Below, one piece after another: positions 12,636 to 25,331 of a stretch of 64,000 nt of DNA; position 1 is the stretch's first letter, and each line of letters begins with the position of its first letter. The stretch is taken from assembly GCF_037975245.1 (NCBI RefSeq), contig NC_092570.1:6181001-6245000 (forward strand). Reading direction: 5' to 3'. The notes beneath the pieces were generated by a model that made no database searches, was not told where the DNA came from, and saw only the letters and a program-made list of their open reading frames with translations. The translations under genes and the position numbers were made by a program. This DNA comes from Apostichopus japonicus (Eukaryota; Echinodermata; Holothuroidea; Aspidochirotida; Stichopodidae).

Positions 12636-14274
12636 CCCATTTTAGTTGAAAGTCTCACCGATGGGGACCCTGGTACGAAAACGGATTCCAGATGATCCTG
12701 CGGCTCTCAAAGGGACATCAGCAATAAAGAGGAAACAATGAAACGTATCCTGAAACTAACAGAAGTCTGTGTAATACATGTAATAACTAAATAACCGTAT
12801 TTTTTTAGTCACTTTAATGGTATGGCAATTTCCTATATCTGTTATTAAAACCGTATTTTCCTTGTAACGGTACCCATATTATTGGTTTATAACAACAGCC
12901 GACGGAAAAAAGAGATTTCCTGCATTACTGTCGAAATAGAATATATTCCATCTGAATTGTGATAGGAAGTTGTAGGGAAATTGTTTTTCAAGGCGGATGG
13001 AAATATTGTGGGTATACACAGGAGGTATTGTACTGCATAATCTTCAACCTAAAAACATCAAAATATTAAAACTATATAAAAGTACACCTTGTTATAGGCT
13101 GGTGTACTACTAACGGGGTCAAGCAATGGTTGTAAATTAATATGATGAACTGGGAAGCCATGGAAAAACAGGGTCCATTTCTCCTCCGAATTGAAGACTA
13201 GTGTTTGGAGGGTAGTGGGGGAGGACGGATACATGAATGTTCTTGTTGTATCGGAGCAGCCCCCATTTGCACCCTTGGTTTGCAATCAATGTAAAATGTA
13301 TAATGTATGCGCGCTATATATATATATGTGTATACTGTCCATCTGCGGCATTACGCGGTATAAACAATCCGCTTATTTTCTTGCTTCTATTTGACATGCT
13401 ATAGATGTATTGTTAAGCTTCTTGTTATGGACAAAGGGGGAGCAAATGTTAATGGTGGAAACCATTCCAAGGAAAACACCATACTTCCATGCTGGTTTTA
13501 GTTGGAAACAGGGAAAACGTCCGTTCTTTAGCCTGGCCAGAAAATTACACAATACAGTACGTAAATTTGGCAACCCTATAAAAAGAAACACCAACCGTGG
13601 TGATTTACTTTGGACACCGGAAGCAATATTCGTGGACACAGGATGGTGTATCAACGTATAATAAGTAAAGACTTCCTGTGACGTTGATATACGTCAAGCG
13701 GCTTTCCCAAAAAACGGAAATAAAACAAGATACACATGACCGTTACAGCGAGAAAAAAGAAAAGAAAAAAAAACACCTTTGTTAGCGTTTAAACTGACAA
13801 GTGGGCAGTTTTGTCAATTTTCAAATAATGCGACCTTCTGATGATTTGTATATGATACTTTTATCGCTTTGTTTTCCACATTTAATCTTAGCTGACAAGA
13901 GTACGAGATATTGAGGTCGTGTTGATCAATATCAATATTTATAATTATCGGAACATTAAACGAGACCTATACCTGGCAGTTGAAGTTTGATTGCGATTCT
14001 AAGGAAACACTACACGAACAAGGTATTAAAGGGAGTAAAGACTCACGCACAAAGAAACTTCTGATGCCGGTAATCTGACCTAGTTTCGAATGAGGTGCAA
14101 CAGCACTGTTAGACACCACCATCGATCCCAGAAAATATACATACAGCTTGCTACCGTCGGTAATTTAGACACTAGTGTACAGTGACATGCAGCTACGGTC
14201 AATACCCACAACATATAGTGTACATAGCAGATAAAGATAACAAGGTATCACGTTTCATTACTGTCTGCATTTTG
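12636..14274. other. Intergenic, no gene seen
   Basis: Open frames of 70-90 codons overlap on both strands near 13373-13661. They lack splice context, domains or a convincing start, so they are not called. Confidence 0.4.
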
Positions 14275-14372
14275 TAGCGACAAGAAAAAAAACTTCACTT
14301 GCAAGCAACGGAAAGTTAACTTCTTTTCAGAGGGCGGCACGCGGTTTGGGGCGAGTCTTCAATGCCTTTAAA
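14275..14372 (+). repeat. Conserved 98-bp dispersed sequence, copy 1
   Basis: From TAGCGACAAG to AATGCCTTTAAA this matches, with few differences, the reverse strand of 32707-32800. It contains AACTTCACTTGCAAGCAAC and GGTTTGGGGC. No coding capacity, terminal repeats or target duplication was recognised, and the family is unknown to me. Confidence 0.75.
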
Positions 14373-15728
14373 TGAAATTGCCCAATCGACTAGCTTCAGT
14401 GTTTTTTAAAAGATAAACATATTCTGCAGACGTTAGTTAGAAAGGGGTGGGAGATACCATGGGAAAGGGCATGTAATCCCTTGTTCGTGTGGTGTGTCAG
14501 TATAGAATCGCAAACAAACTTCAATATAGCTTACTTGTAGTTAAGTCTCGTTTAATTTTCCGAATCTACAGCTACACCACGTACACCACTACAATTCGGT
14601 GTTCCATGATTTCTTACAATTCTGCGAGCAGAAGACAGATTATTATCCTTGTCGACTGGGGTGTAAACAAGTCAATGGTCAGGGCAATTTTGTAGATCAA
14701 TCATCTACAGCTATATTATATGGTTTATTTCCTCGTTGACACAGCTTGTATGAGAAAATAAAATAGCTCGCTGCCAATTTGCTTGTTCGAACTTGCAGGA
14801 TAGTATCAATTGTTGTCAGCAGTGTTATCACTGCGACTAAGAAAAAGAGGTGAAAAAAGAGTCTAAACCGTTGAATAAATGTTATCAACTAACTAATGTG
14901 ACTGGTTCTCTTCTTGTTTAGGCCACCTCATATTCAACGTCATGATTAATGAAGCCATTATTGAGGGAGGAAGCTAGCCTAATACCAAGCGATCAAAATG
15001 TATTTATTGATGAGGCAACGCCATTTATCTTAAAACTATCCAGACATAAGAAAGACTCTGGAAGCCATGAAAGAGCAAATTCATGCTTTACTAAGCAAAA
15101 CAATTGCGTTCACTGAAAAGGACTGTTTGTCCGATGAAGTGTCTGACATGGCATTTAATCTAGATCATGAGTTGCAGAAAATAATTCACACCTGCATCAG
15201 AGATTTCTTCTGTTGAAGAAAGTCAAAGACGACCTGAATGACACACTCAGAAACTGAGAGGGGCCTTGCGTTAGCACCAAAACTTGTTTAAAATGACCAT
15301 AAACCTTTTTCAGGTTCATCTTCCTGATGCAAAAGTGGGGCCACTGGAAATGTTTTCAGAAGTACGGGAAACCTGCTAATATGAAACTAGTGTCAACAAG
15401 CTTATTTTGGGGCTTTGTACAGCCTATATAGTACAGACTAAAATGATATAATAATTAAGACAACTTTCACTACAACCTATACACATGGAACGCCAAATGG
15501 ATCACTATGTTTTGGATGTTTTGTCAATTTTGTAAGCTGATACCTTTGATGAATTTCATGGAGATGTAGTTTAAACGGCAGTAACAATTTCAATTAACAT
15601 CAATCACACATTAGTTAATAATATGGGCATATTTGAGAAGAAAGACGTAAAGCATATCTTAGACCACTATCATCTGGTGACCCTTTTGGCATTCCTTACA
15701 ACATGTGTAAAATTTTGGTAAACATAAT
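14373..15728. other. Intergenic, no gene seen
   Basis: AT-rich sequence on both strands with only short open frames and no recognisable domains or repeats. Confidence 0.45.
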
Positions 15729-16164
15729 CACCGGGACGCGAATTTTTTTTTTCCCAAACAGGTTCTCAATTGTGTATAAATAGTCGCTCATGATTGGTCG
15801 GAAAAGCTACGTCATAACAATAAAACCCTTCACTTCGAGGTTATCAAAATGTCTGCATCCATTCGTTGCAAAGAAGATATACCCGTTCAATAGAACGGCT
15901 GACGAATCTTGGATGGCGTAAACACGAAACCGATAGAATGTAGCGTATGCATCATAAGTAAGGTCAACATGTTATCCAAGCATTAAAAGTAAAAGTTAGG
16001 GCGTTTACAGGGAAACCGCGTAACAAGACTTTATTAAGTGTCAGTGTGTAACTCAGTGTATGTCTTCGAACTATCAAGCTTTTGATGCTGACGTCACGAG
16101 CAATCTGATTGGCTGAAAACTCCGTAATTGAGAACCTGTTGGGAAAAAAATTCGCCACCGGGAC
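15729..16164. mobile_element. Mutator-like MITE with 9-bp target duplication
   Basis: The element is 15738-16155, flanked by perfect CACCGGGAC duplications (15729-15737 and 16156-16164). The inverted ends start GCGAATTTTTTT and match for roughly 33 bp, including AACAGGTTCTCAATT. Weaker symmetry continues inward. It has no transposase. A 9-bp duplication plus long inverted repeats suggests Mutator-like origin. A TGACGTCA palindrome (CRE-type) near 16090 and ATTGG boxes lie inside. Confidence 0.8.
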
Positions 16165-16433
16165 ACGTTCGTGTCACGTTTCCAAAGCACTCGTATTGGC
16201 AGTATGAGCAGTGTGCATGTGATGCATGATTCTATCGGATAAAGGAACTGTTCATACTGTCCGAGTACGAGTGTTTCGAAGCATGATATGAGATTAGCAC
16301 AGTTAACTGCTATGAAGCATGATATGAGAGGACAGTATACAGTCATTAGAGTGGTATAAGCATTATCATGATACTATATAAGTCATCGTCATACTCAAGT
16401 GGCTTTATCATTATGTGTAAAAGCAGTGGCGTA

Positions 16434-16795
16434 GGAAGGTACTTTTGAGTGGGGGGCTGAAGACTGATGGCCGGCCTGGGGGAGGGGTCTAAGGGGAGGG
16501 GGTGTCCCCCTCCCCTTTGGAATTTTTTGCATTTCTAGGTAGCCTCAGATGCAATTTGGTGCAATATAGCACACTTCAACACCCACTCCATTTTGTAAAC
16601 TTAATTTTGTATTTTCACCAGGCCTTAGATGCAATTTGGTGCTCCAAATGAGATTTTTTTTCTCATTTGAAAATGAAAAAGGGGTTTTCTGACTTGCGAA
16701 GCGGGGGGGGGGGCGGAATGATACTTCCGCCCCTCCACATTCTTCACTGGGGGGGGGGGGCTGGCACCCCCAGCCCCCCGGTTCCGACGCCCTTG
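16434..16795. mobile_element. hAT-type MITE, 362 bp, family member 1 of 3
   Basis: It starts CAGTGGCGTAGGAAGG and ends GGTTCCGACGCCCTTG. It is nearly identical along its length to 25340-25718 and 30698-31079. No matching target duplication is visible here (TGTAAAAG versus TGAGTAAT), so this copy is older or was rearranged at its edges. A G-run motif lies at 16478-16502. Confidence 0.85.
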
Positions 16796-17541
16796 TGAGT
16801 AATAGCGCAACGATATACCGGGATGAGAGCTGAACATGACCCATGCACGTGATATTTCTATAGATTTGTTTTCAGAAATGATCCTATAAACATTCGTGTG
16901 GGCGACGTCCAGTTTATGTTTTTTTTTTTCTTTATTACCACTTTTTGAATTAACTGTCTATATGCACGTACACAACTGCGCATGTAGTTCAAGATTTTAT
17001 ATATATATATTTATATATATATAACCTTGAACTCTCACTCTCCCCCTCTCTCTCTCTATATATCGAAACTGCAGGTAGTGTTCCTGTTGTTTACGATACC
17101 ATTGTTCACCTTAGAATTAATATCAGCGTCCTATTTAGGCCTACATCTATATTACCGTTGGCTATACTATACCTCTCTTCCTGTTCCGAGGGCACAGGTC
17201 ACTTATCTTCTTACGTTTCACTTTGAAGGGATTTTTCCTTCTAATCTACTTTCTTGGTAATTCCAGTTTTTATTGAAAATGTTTTTCACGATTACAGGAA
17301 ATCATAGACTAGGTATTCAATGTATAGAAATCGCGTGACAAAGAGTTTAGAAATATTTTTAACCTAGTACATATCACCTTTCACGTCGTGGTAGCTTTAT
17401 TACTTTGTATATGTGCTTCCAATGATTTCTATAAGCATACTGAATACGGTTCATTTTCAAAAAAACTTCGAAGTAACGAGGGTTGGTATAATAGGGTATT
17501 GTGACGTTTCACCAGTTCAGGTTCCTATAGCTATATGGTAG
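16796..17541. other. Intergenic with a TA tract
   Basis: A TA-rich tract lies at about 16997-17023, followed by a short CT-rich stretch. No gene was recognised. Confidence 0.45.
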
Positions 17542-17943
17542 GCAGTAATCAGTGGCGGAGCCAGGGGTATTGGTCAGAGGGGGCGAGAATGGTCTGTAAG
17601 GGCGCTTTCGACTATCTAAGCGGAGCGCCACCACAGGTTGGCGCGGAGCGTACAGAATTTTTTGAGTAAAGATACTCCCTAGATAGCAGGAAATTACCCT
17701 TTCCGGGCCTTGCTAATTTGCAGATAAACGAAGAATAAATAGGTGTCATCGCCATTTTGTCAGAAAATGACACCAACAAAATGTGACAAATGTCAATAGG
17801 TAGATGGAGCGCAATAAAAAAGTCAATAATCGCGAATAAGTAAAAGTAGTAAAAAGCTGAAAAGGGCACCAGCAGTCCATTTGAGTCCGTCAGGGGGGCA
17901 TTCGCCCCCCTGACTGTATGGACGCTCCGCCACTGACAGTAAT
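17542..17943. mobile_element. hAT-type MITE, 386 bp, hairpin group
   Basis: The element is 17550-17935. Flanks are GCAGTAAT and ACAGTAAT (7 of 8 match). Ends are CAGTGGCGGAGCCAG and its near inverse GACGCTCCGCCACTG. The shared hairpin module lies at 17612-17652. An open frame of 139 codons across it on the minus strand has no protein-like features. Confidence 0.87.
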
Positions 17944-20064
17944 CAATAATAACATGTAAACTGTATAAACCCGGGACATGCTCAGTCTTTAACAACCATT
18001 CCAACAACAATCTTTTACTGCCGTCCTTCAAAGCATTTCAATGGAGATCTTTTTCTTTAATATGTTTAATTATAGGTAAGACAGTAACCAAGTATGTACT
18101 TCTGGGAGAGAGTTTTTTTTTACACAGGGCGGGGGGGGGGGGTGACTCACAGGCAGATATAATATAACCAAAACTTCTATAGTGCACCTTACATAATTAT
18201 ACAACATGTATGTTTGCGATTCCACCTAAAACAGTTGTGAAATTCTTGAACACTATTTCAAAATTTGCAAAATATTGCAGCAATTGCATCCAAGTCCATC
18301 CTCCATTTCACTAAAATTTCTCAAAATGCGGGGGGGGGAGGGGGTGGGGGGGTTACACCCTGATATCTGCTATTTTTCTGGATGTTAAGTAAATACGGCG
18401 CAATATCGGTAAACCAATGTCTCATTTCATTGTTCAGGGTTGGGGCAGGGGGAGGGGGTGACTTCGGTGGGGTAGACTTGATTAAACTCTTAGGTCAGAC
18501 TACATTCTTGGTAAACGTCTCCAATACACGCGATCCTTCCGATAGGCCAGTGGTTCTGACTTTTGAAAGAAGGAATGGGTGCAGGGGTAACACTTTTGAG
18601 AGAGGAAGTCTCCAACCAATAACTATTTGTTGAAAGGGCAAGTCCCTCGACTTGTTTTGGGAGTCGGGCGATTGGTTAAAATAACCTAAAATCCCCTGCA
18701 TATATTTTCATATTAACATACTCGTTTTTCAATAACGTCATCAATTGTGACTATTAACAAACAATGAGGCCGTCAAGAACTCGACCTCAGAAGAGGTATG
18801 GGGCTAAAACTTCCGTCGAAAAGGTTTTACACTTTTTATTTTTAAGATTTATAACTAAATATGAAGTCCTGCTTATGACTACAAAGGAATGTAGGATAAA
18901 CATCTCAATTGTTCTTTCCTTCCCCCACCCTATACCCCCTACACCCGCCCTCCCCCACCCCCTCTGCAGCGTACTTTATTTTAACAACAGGTGATCGTAG
19001 AAAAGAGCAAACAGTCAGATACATAATATTAACGAAAAAATATATTTGTTCTTAATGCACACATATAGTCTATATGCAGAAACTGCGTAGATATATGTTA
19101 TGGAATTGCTATACACCTATGACAATAATATAGGTTAATGATAAATTTATAAAATGTTTCCCCTAACTTAAATGAGAAAGCATTGACATACAACTTAATA
19201 AAGAAAGGTCGTATAGAGAACTATATCCTTTATTTGAGCTGTTATCATTTGAGGGAACACATTTTCCACGTCAATATGATAGCTACGGGGTTGTTTTTCA
19301 TTGATTCAAATGTCCAGGATGATATACATTACTACCAAATCACAGTGCACATGTAATCTTACCAATATTCGTACGTCGGGCCAATTTTGGGCTACTGTTG
19401 ATAAAAAACTATTTCTTCATTGATAAAAAAAAATTGATAAAAATTGTCATGATGACCGCCTTCCCACCTTTGAGCAGTTGATATGGTTAATTATTGTAGC
19501 AATAACGTTAACTTAAAAATAAAAGAGTTCCCCAAATTGTTTGCTCGCCTTTGTGCCGAATTGGTTGAAAAAAAATATCCAATTGCATGGAGTCCTAAAA
19601 AGGCCTATGTTAACGTTTTTTTAAAGTCAAATTGAAGCAATCAAAACGCAATGCATGATACAAAATAATAATAATAAAATTAATTTAACATAAAGTTATG
19701 AATACTAAAATTCCGATTGCTAGACTTACTATATCTCGCCATTAATAATGTTTTCGGGTTCACTTGTTGTAACGTTACTGTTTTTTTTAGTGCGTCAATC
19801 TCAGTTAGACGATACAACTTTATTGTGAAGACTAAAAAGATTTACTGACAGGTTTCGTATACACGTGTTTTTTTCTTAAATTTTTAACTTGATCAAGTCG
19901 TAACCGTTTAACAGAAAATCTATTCGGCGCTATAGGTTTCTCAACATTAAACGAAATAAAACGAATTATGTCCTTCACTTGAATGAAAGCAATTACAAAA
20001 CAAAAGCAAGCTAAAGATGACGTCATTTCTCGTATATTTACTTTCTGACGTACAGTTTCCCTCT
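17944..20064. other. Intergenic and 3' flank of C1q gene 2
   Basis: Poly-G tracts occur near 18129 and 18330. No gene was recognised. A minus-strand AATAAA at 19823-19818 lies about 240 bp past the stop of C1q gene 2 and is a candidate poly(A) signal. Confidence 0.45.
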
Positions 20065-23000
20065 CTAATAGCCTTTAAAAATTAGGAAAGCACTAAAAGT
20101 GGTATATCGGTAACGGTCGCTGTGAACAGCAAATCTTTCGGACGGCGGATGCATAATAAAAAGATGGTCTCCTTTCTCTAAGTGAACTATGACTGATTGA
20201 GTTTCCTGAGTGTTGCGTTCATCGGCGTCAGTGAAAATGGATACCACGTGGTCTTCATTCTTCATCAACAGAGCACCAAGGACGTAACCATCTAACGAAC
20301 GAATTCTGTGAAATGAAAAGATAAATATAAATATATATATAAAATATATATAAATAAATATATATAAATATAAATAAATAAATATATGTAAAATGTATCG
20401 TTTGCCATGGACATGTGCACTTTTATGTTACACAAGAACATTTAATTGGACAAATCACATGCAAGATAGGTAGGTATATAGGCATATTTAAGTAGGCTAT
20501 ACCAGGAACAATCATAGCCAATTTAGTTGTGAACTTCGACCCCCGTGTATAATGATATATCCAAGGGACCTGAATTGGAAAAGGATGCGAAAAGTAGGCA
20601 AGGCTGTAGGTGGGACACCTTCTCATCCTCAATGAATATTAAGTGAGTGTCTGGAGATTTCAGTTTGCCCAAAAACAAAGTGAAAAATGAAAAGAAATAC
20701 ATAAAAGGAAGACTTACGTGAAAGTGACGAAGTAGAATCCAGGTACGCCACATATGAAGGTGCTGTTTTCTTCGTTGAAATGACCACCTTTGTTCAAGAA
20801 CACGTGATCAAATTCTAAAATCTGGTGAAAATGTTCACCAAACATATGTGTTGTACGCGCCGCCGAAAAGGCAACTTTCTTGCTGTCTGCATATGATAGT
20901 GAAAAAGAGAAAAGAACCTTAAGTAAAGACGACCAACATAACATGAAACTTGTATATCAATTTTTGAACCTAAATAATTGTTTTTCATCACAGGTTGCAT
21001 GCACTTTACACAACATTCTTCTCAAAATATTTGTAGCTTTTAACATCAGTTTATTCAGATATTTTATTTCAATAGAAGCACATATAAGCATGCTGATATA
21101 TGTTCTGACAGCGAAGTATAAGCGACATTTTTATGGATGCCTGTGAGGACGGTGTGGGGAGGGCGGGGTGGGTTGGTTGAGGGAGGACACAGGACGAGGT
21201 AATGCCCGATGGCTCACATGACAGGTTCCTCCGCCCAAGCGGACTCAATGTCTAGATCATGCTCTTATACAGTTCCTGTACAGTTTCTCACGAAAATCGT
21301 GTTGGGAGGTGACATTAGCCACATAGATTCCCACATATCCAATCCCTGATATATACCTCACTGGTAAATCAAAATCATGAAAGATATGATAAACAAAATA
21401 TGATCTTTTTCATACCTGGTCTGTTGGCTCTTAGGGCTGAAATTTCTTCCTCGATTTCCTCCATTTGTGCTAGGGTATAGAGGGCGTCAGTGGGAGAACT
21501 CAATCCCCTGAAAGTAGACTCATCGAGGGTCTCATTGAGAATTGGCAGCAATTGTAAAACCATCAGATTCTCGAGTCTATCCAACCTCTCCGTTATCTGT
21601 GATAAAAAGAAACTATAGAACTGCATTTGCCTTCAAATACGCATTTATTGTAGTGCGCGTGGAGTGCTTGCAGTATTATAGGAATAACTTGTCGGTTGTT
21701 CATTGCGTTTTATTTCTTGGGCGGACAACACACCAGAGAGTATAGTCATGTAGGTATACAATTAAAGCGAAGGCGCTTGTGAGCACCGTAACAGGCTCAG
21801 AAAAAAATGGCTACGCAGCTAGCCTCTGAAACGACAAATGTGAGAGAATATATGAAACTTTTAAGTTTCAGCGTCCAGTCATGTATAGGTATCGTTCACT
21901 TGGCCAGTTAATGCCAATATTAAGGCGCGCACGCGCACTACAATAAAAATAACAAAAACTAAGTCTTTAGTTTGACATGAAATCAGTGATGGATTTTGTT
22001 TGTTAAACACGACAAACGCTAAAGACCGAAATTCTGGTGCGAACGTACTGAGTATGGGGCTTATTGACTAGGTGTCTGTAGTACTTTAAGAATAAATGAA
22101 GACTTAACAAAGGGGGCACAGTTACATAATCGTTCCCAGTGTCTCGACGTCCCTGAACGTGAGTGTCTGTTTCAAGACTATTCTCTATTGAGTATATGTT
22201 GGAGCAGTACACTGGTATAACTTGCAACTAACTTGATCGAGACTCGGGAGTCATACAGGAGAGAGCAAAACTGGTAAAGGGGTGCTTAAGTGAGGGAGGA
22301 TACCCTGTGATGGAGGTGAATATTTACCGTGGAAACACTATGATTTATACAACGGCCCAAATATATATAAATCTGCAATGTAACGGGCAGCAGGGGCGAT
22401 GTGGATGGATGACTGGGAGGTACAGTTTAAGCGTTGAAGCTGGAGGACAGTTTTTAACTGTTGTTAACTTTGGATTAGGGATCTCTCAATTACAAAATGC
22501 GATATTTACTGTCAACCATATAAATGCGTTTCCCTTTCATATCAATCCGCACTATTTGAAGAATATTTCGCACGGTGGGATACTTTTGAGATGTAATCTT
22601 CTATAGCGTACTAAATATAAGGTGTGATATATATATATATATACGGATGTCGTCATCTGCATATTTGCTATCAGCTTAACTTGAGATTAACTTCATGCAT
22701 GCATGTGGCATAAGGTACAGAAGTGAATAGGGGTATTGAATGGAGTTATGATTAAATATGTGGCTTACCTCATCACTGCTCAGAGATGCAGAGCTGGATT
22801 GATCCTCGATGCTCCTTTTATTTCGGCAGTTACAACTGTTTTCATTTGCTTTGTTTTTCTTATTGTTTGATACCGTGTCATCGGGGGTAGTAACCATATG
22901 TTCTTCTTGAGACTGGTCCTGACCTGCTTGATGTACGGGGTTGTTGGCATCTCGCCTGGTAGCTCTTGCCAGCCTGTCTTCCAATTTTCTCAGTTTCTTA

Positions 23001-23441
23001 TCGAAATTACTTCTCTGCTCTTCCATTTCGTATAATGCATTTCCTAGCAATTCTTGATTGACCGTTTCGTCGTCCACAATCGTCGTCGGGGCAGGTCGCA
23101 AAGCGAGCAGTTCGGCTTCTCGGTTGCCAAGGTAACTGTTTAATTTGGACATGCGCACATCAACTGCGGCCGTTGGGTCAAACGCATCCGGTGATTCTGC
23201 GTAGAGCGAGCCAAAAAATCTCTCAAACTTTGATAACATTACCATCATTTCTTGATTTCTCGCTTCACATTGTCGTAGTAATTCTTGTACACTCACCAGT
23301 TCCTCTTGTGTTGCTAATTGCCTACGATGAAGATACATAATAATAAATAACAACAATTAAAAACAACAACAATATATATATATATAGATATATTATATAT
23401 ATATAGATATAATATATATATATACATAATATATATATATA

Positions 23442-23485
<44 letters not shown>

Positions 23486-24128
23486 TGTAACCATCTCATA
23501 AAATATAAGCGCATATAATATACAGTGATTTCCACCGACTTACCGATGGGAGTGACCGCGCAAGGGATTTGATCTGGATACTAGGCAAGGGGTGAGTGGT
23601 GATCTCTATGCTCACAAATTCCCAATCCCCTCCCAAAACACATCTTGACAAGATCTAAACTATGCAAAATCAGCCGGACCGTTGGATTTATTTTTAATAG
23701 CTAGAATTATTTTATTGTTCGTAAGTTCCAGTGGAGCTCCAGTGATCTTAGTGCAGAAAGTGCAAATAAGTTAAATTTGCTTAGAGTAGTAGATAAAGTG
23801 TCGGATAAAAGAGTCGTTTATTGCATACAATTTAGTTAAATCGGGATGCACGGTAAAAATTGTTGCAAACAGGAATTAAATACAATGTAGAAAAATTCAA
23901 AATTTACTCTTCTATCTCTGTAAGGCGTTGTAAGACGCTATCTCTCTGTGCTGTTAACCTCAAGACCTTCACTTTGAGATTATCTTGCGTGTCCGCCAAT
24001 TGAGTGATTTGGTCATTTATTAATGGTTCCGTCCGCGAATTAGATGCCACTCTTTTGGGTGGTTTGACAGCAACCCCCGTTGTCAGAATAACAGCTAACA
24101 ACGCTACATACGTTGATAATTCAGCCAT
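20065..24128 (-). CDS. Secreted coiled-coil gC1q-domain protein (C1q gene 2)
   Basis: Five coding exons join in frame to 454 residues: 24128-23908, 23321-22769, 21596-21416, 20886-20718 and 20305-20065. All junctions are GT-AG, with phases 2, 0, 1 and 2. The N-terminus (MAELSTYVALLAVILTTGVA) is a signal peptide. Exons 1-3 are coiled coil. Stalk blocks such as LNSYLGNREAELLAL and LLGNALYEM match LNRFLGNTEAQLVDL and LLGGALYQM of gene 1. Residues 320-454 are the gC1q head (FLNKGG, FICGVPGFYFVTFT, LMKN, TTFSAFLIF). A CNC pair and RNKR (240-243), a furin-type site, precede the head. Exon 3 has no separate counterpart in gene 1. Secretion and ligand binding are inferred from the family. Confidence 0.9.
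23371..23479. repeat. TA-rich microsatellite in C1q gene 2 intron 1
   Basis: An interrupted (TA)n array. Ile/Tyr open frames across it are spurious. Confidence 0.9.
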
Positions 24129-24160
24129 AGTTAAAATCTGTTACCACGAGCAGATTTAAA

Positions 24161-24285
24161 TCTGAAAGAAAGAGTAAGGTATAATTAAGGCTGACAATAA
24201 TACAACGTTATGTTAATTAACATTTATTTGAATGCAAGCATATATATGTATATATATATATATATATATAAATGAAAATCGTAAT

Positions 24286-24333
<48 letters not shown>

Positions 24334-25098
24334 GAAAGTCTGAGAAAGAATAACGAATATCCGGTCGAAACGTTATATATAGGAGCATATATACTGTAAT
24401 TTCGTTTAAATACTACATTTCGGTAAAATATGTCAATGACAGATAAGAGCATTTAGCTTAAATGGAAAAGTAAAAATGTCGTTATTGGTTCAATCGAACG
24501 AAAATCGTTATCCAGAACATTTTACATCCTCATGTTTACAACTATAAACAACCATGTTGTATTTACTACATCAGTGATAAAACGTATTTTTCGAAAGGTT
24601 ATTTAAAGCTATTCCAATGTTTGTTCTTATCATTTCATTCTTGTTGGCAAAAATATAACCGGCCTGATTCAGCATTTATCAAATAAATTAAACTGTTTGT
24701 GAATGTTGTTCTTAATCTTCCTAATCCCCACCATACTACATCTTCACACATAACAGTATTGAAACTGAGAATAACATTGAGAATCGTTGCCATGAAATCG
24801 AACCATGCAAGATTAAAATCAGTACCCTGGTATGGGAAAGTGCTCTAGAGGAGAGCGAGCCAAGTATCCGATAACCATGCAATGACCCCCCCCCCCCCCA
24901 CCTTAAAAAAAACTCTTAATACCCTATAATATTGTACATGAGAATAAAATTTGAATCACAAGCATATTTCTTACCTTTTAATGCAGAAATTGTATAGCAA
25001 ATAAAGCAACACGTCTGTACAAAATAAACGAAACCGTCTGTCTGTCTGAACTTTGCAACAATGAATATCAGTCTGTCGTAACTTTACACAAGAGTCGA
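24161..25098 (-). promoter_or_regulatory. 5' UTR intron, leader exon and possible promoter of C1q gene 2
   Basis: A strong acceptor (TTTCTTTCAG, ending 24162) precedes the coding exon. A GTAAG donor follows 24975, ending a putative non-coding exon. A TATTTAA box lies at about 25092-25098. The arrangement matches C1q gene 1. A (TA)n array at 24239-24328 sits in the intron. The start of transcription is inferred. Confidence 0.45.
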
Positions 25099-25331
25099 GG
25101 TTAAATACTCTTAATCAGTTTCACGTATATATGTAAGATTGACGTAGGTGGCAATATTGTGTTGTACAGCTGGAAGATAAACGGTGGATACTTCCTGTAA
25201 ATAATACGGTGTTTCTATGTGGTTGTTATCAAATATCAACTAACAGTATCTTCCTTCGAAACTGTATATTGGCAGGCAGGTAGTAAGCATGTATAATCAT
25301 GGCCACTTCACAAAGTCATTGACCACCACCC

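Noticed and set aside
13373-13661. Opposed 83- and 93-codon frames that might be a small gene
   Set aside because: No splice context, no domain, no signal peptide, and equal openness on both strands.
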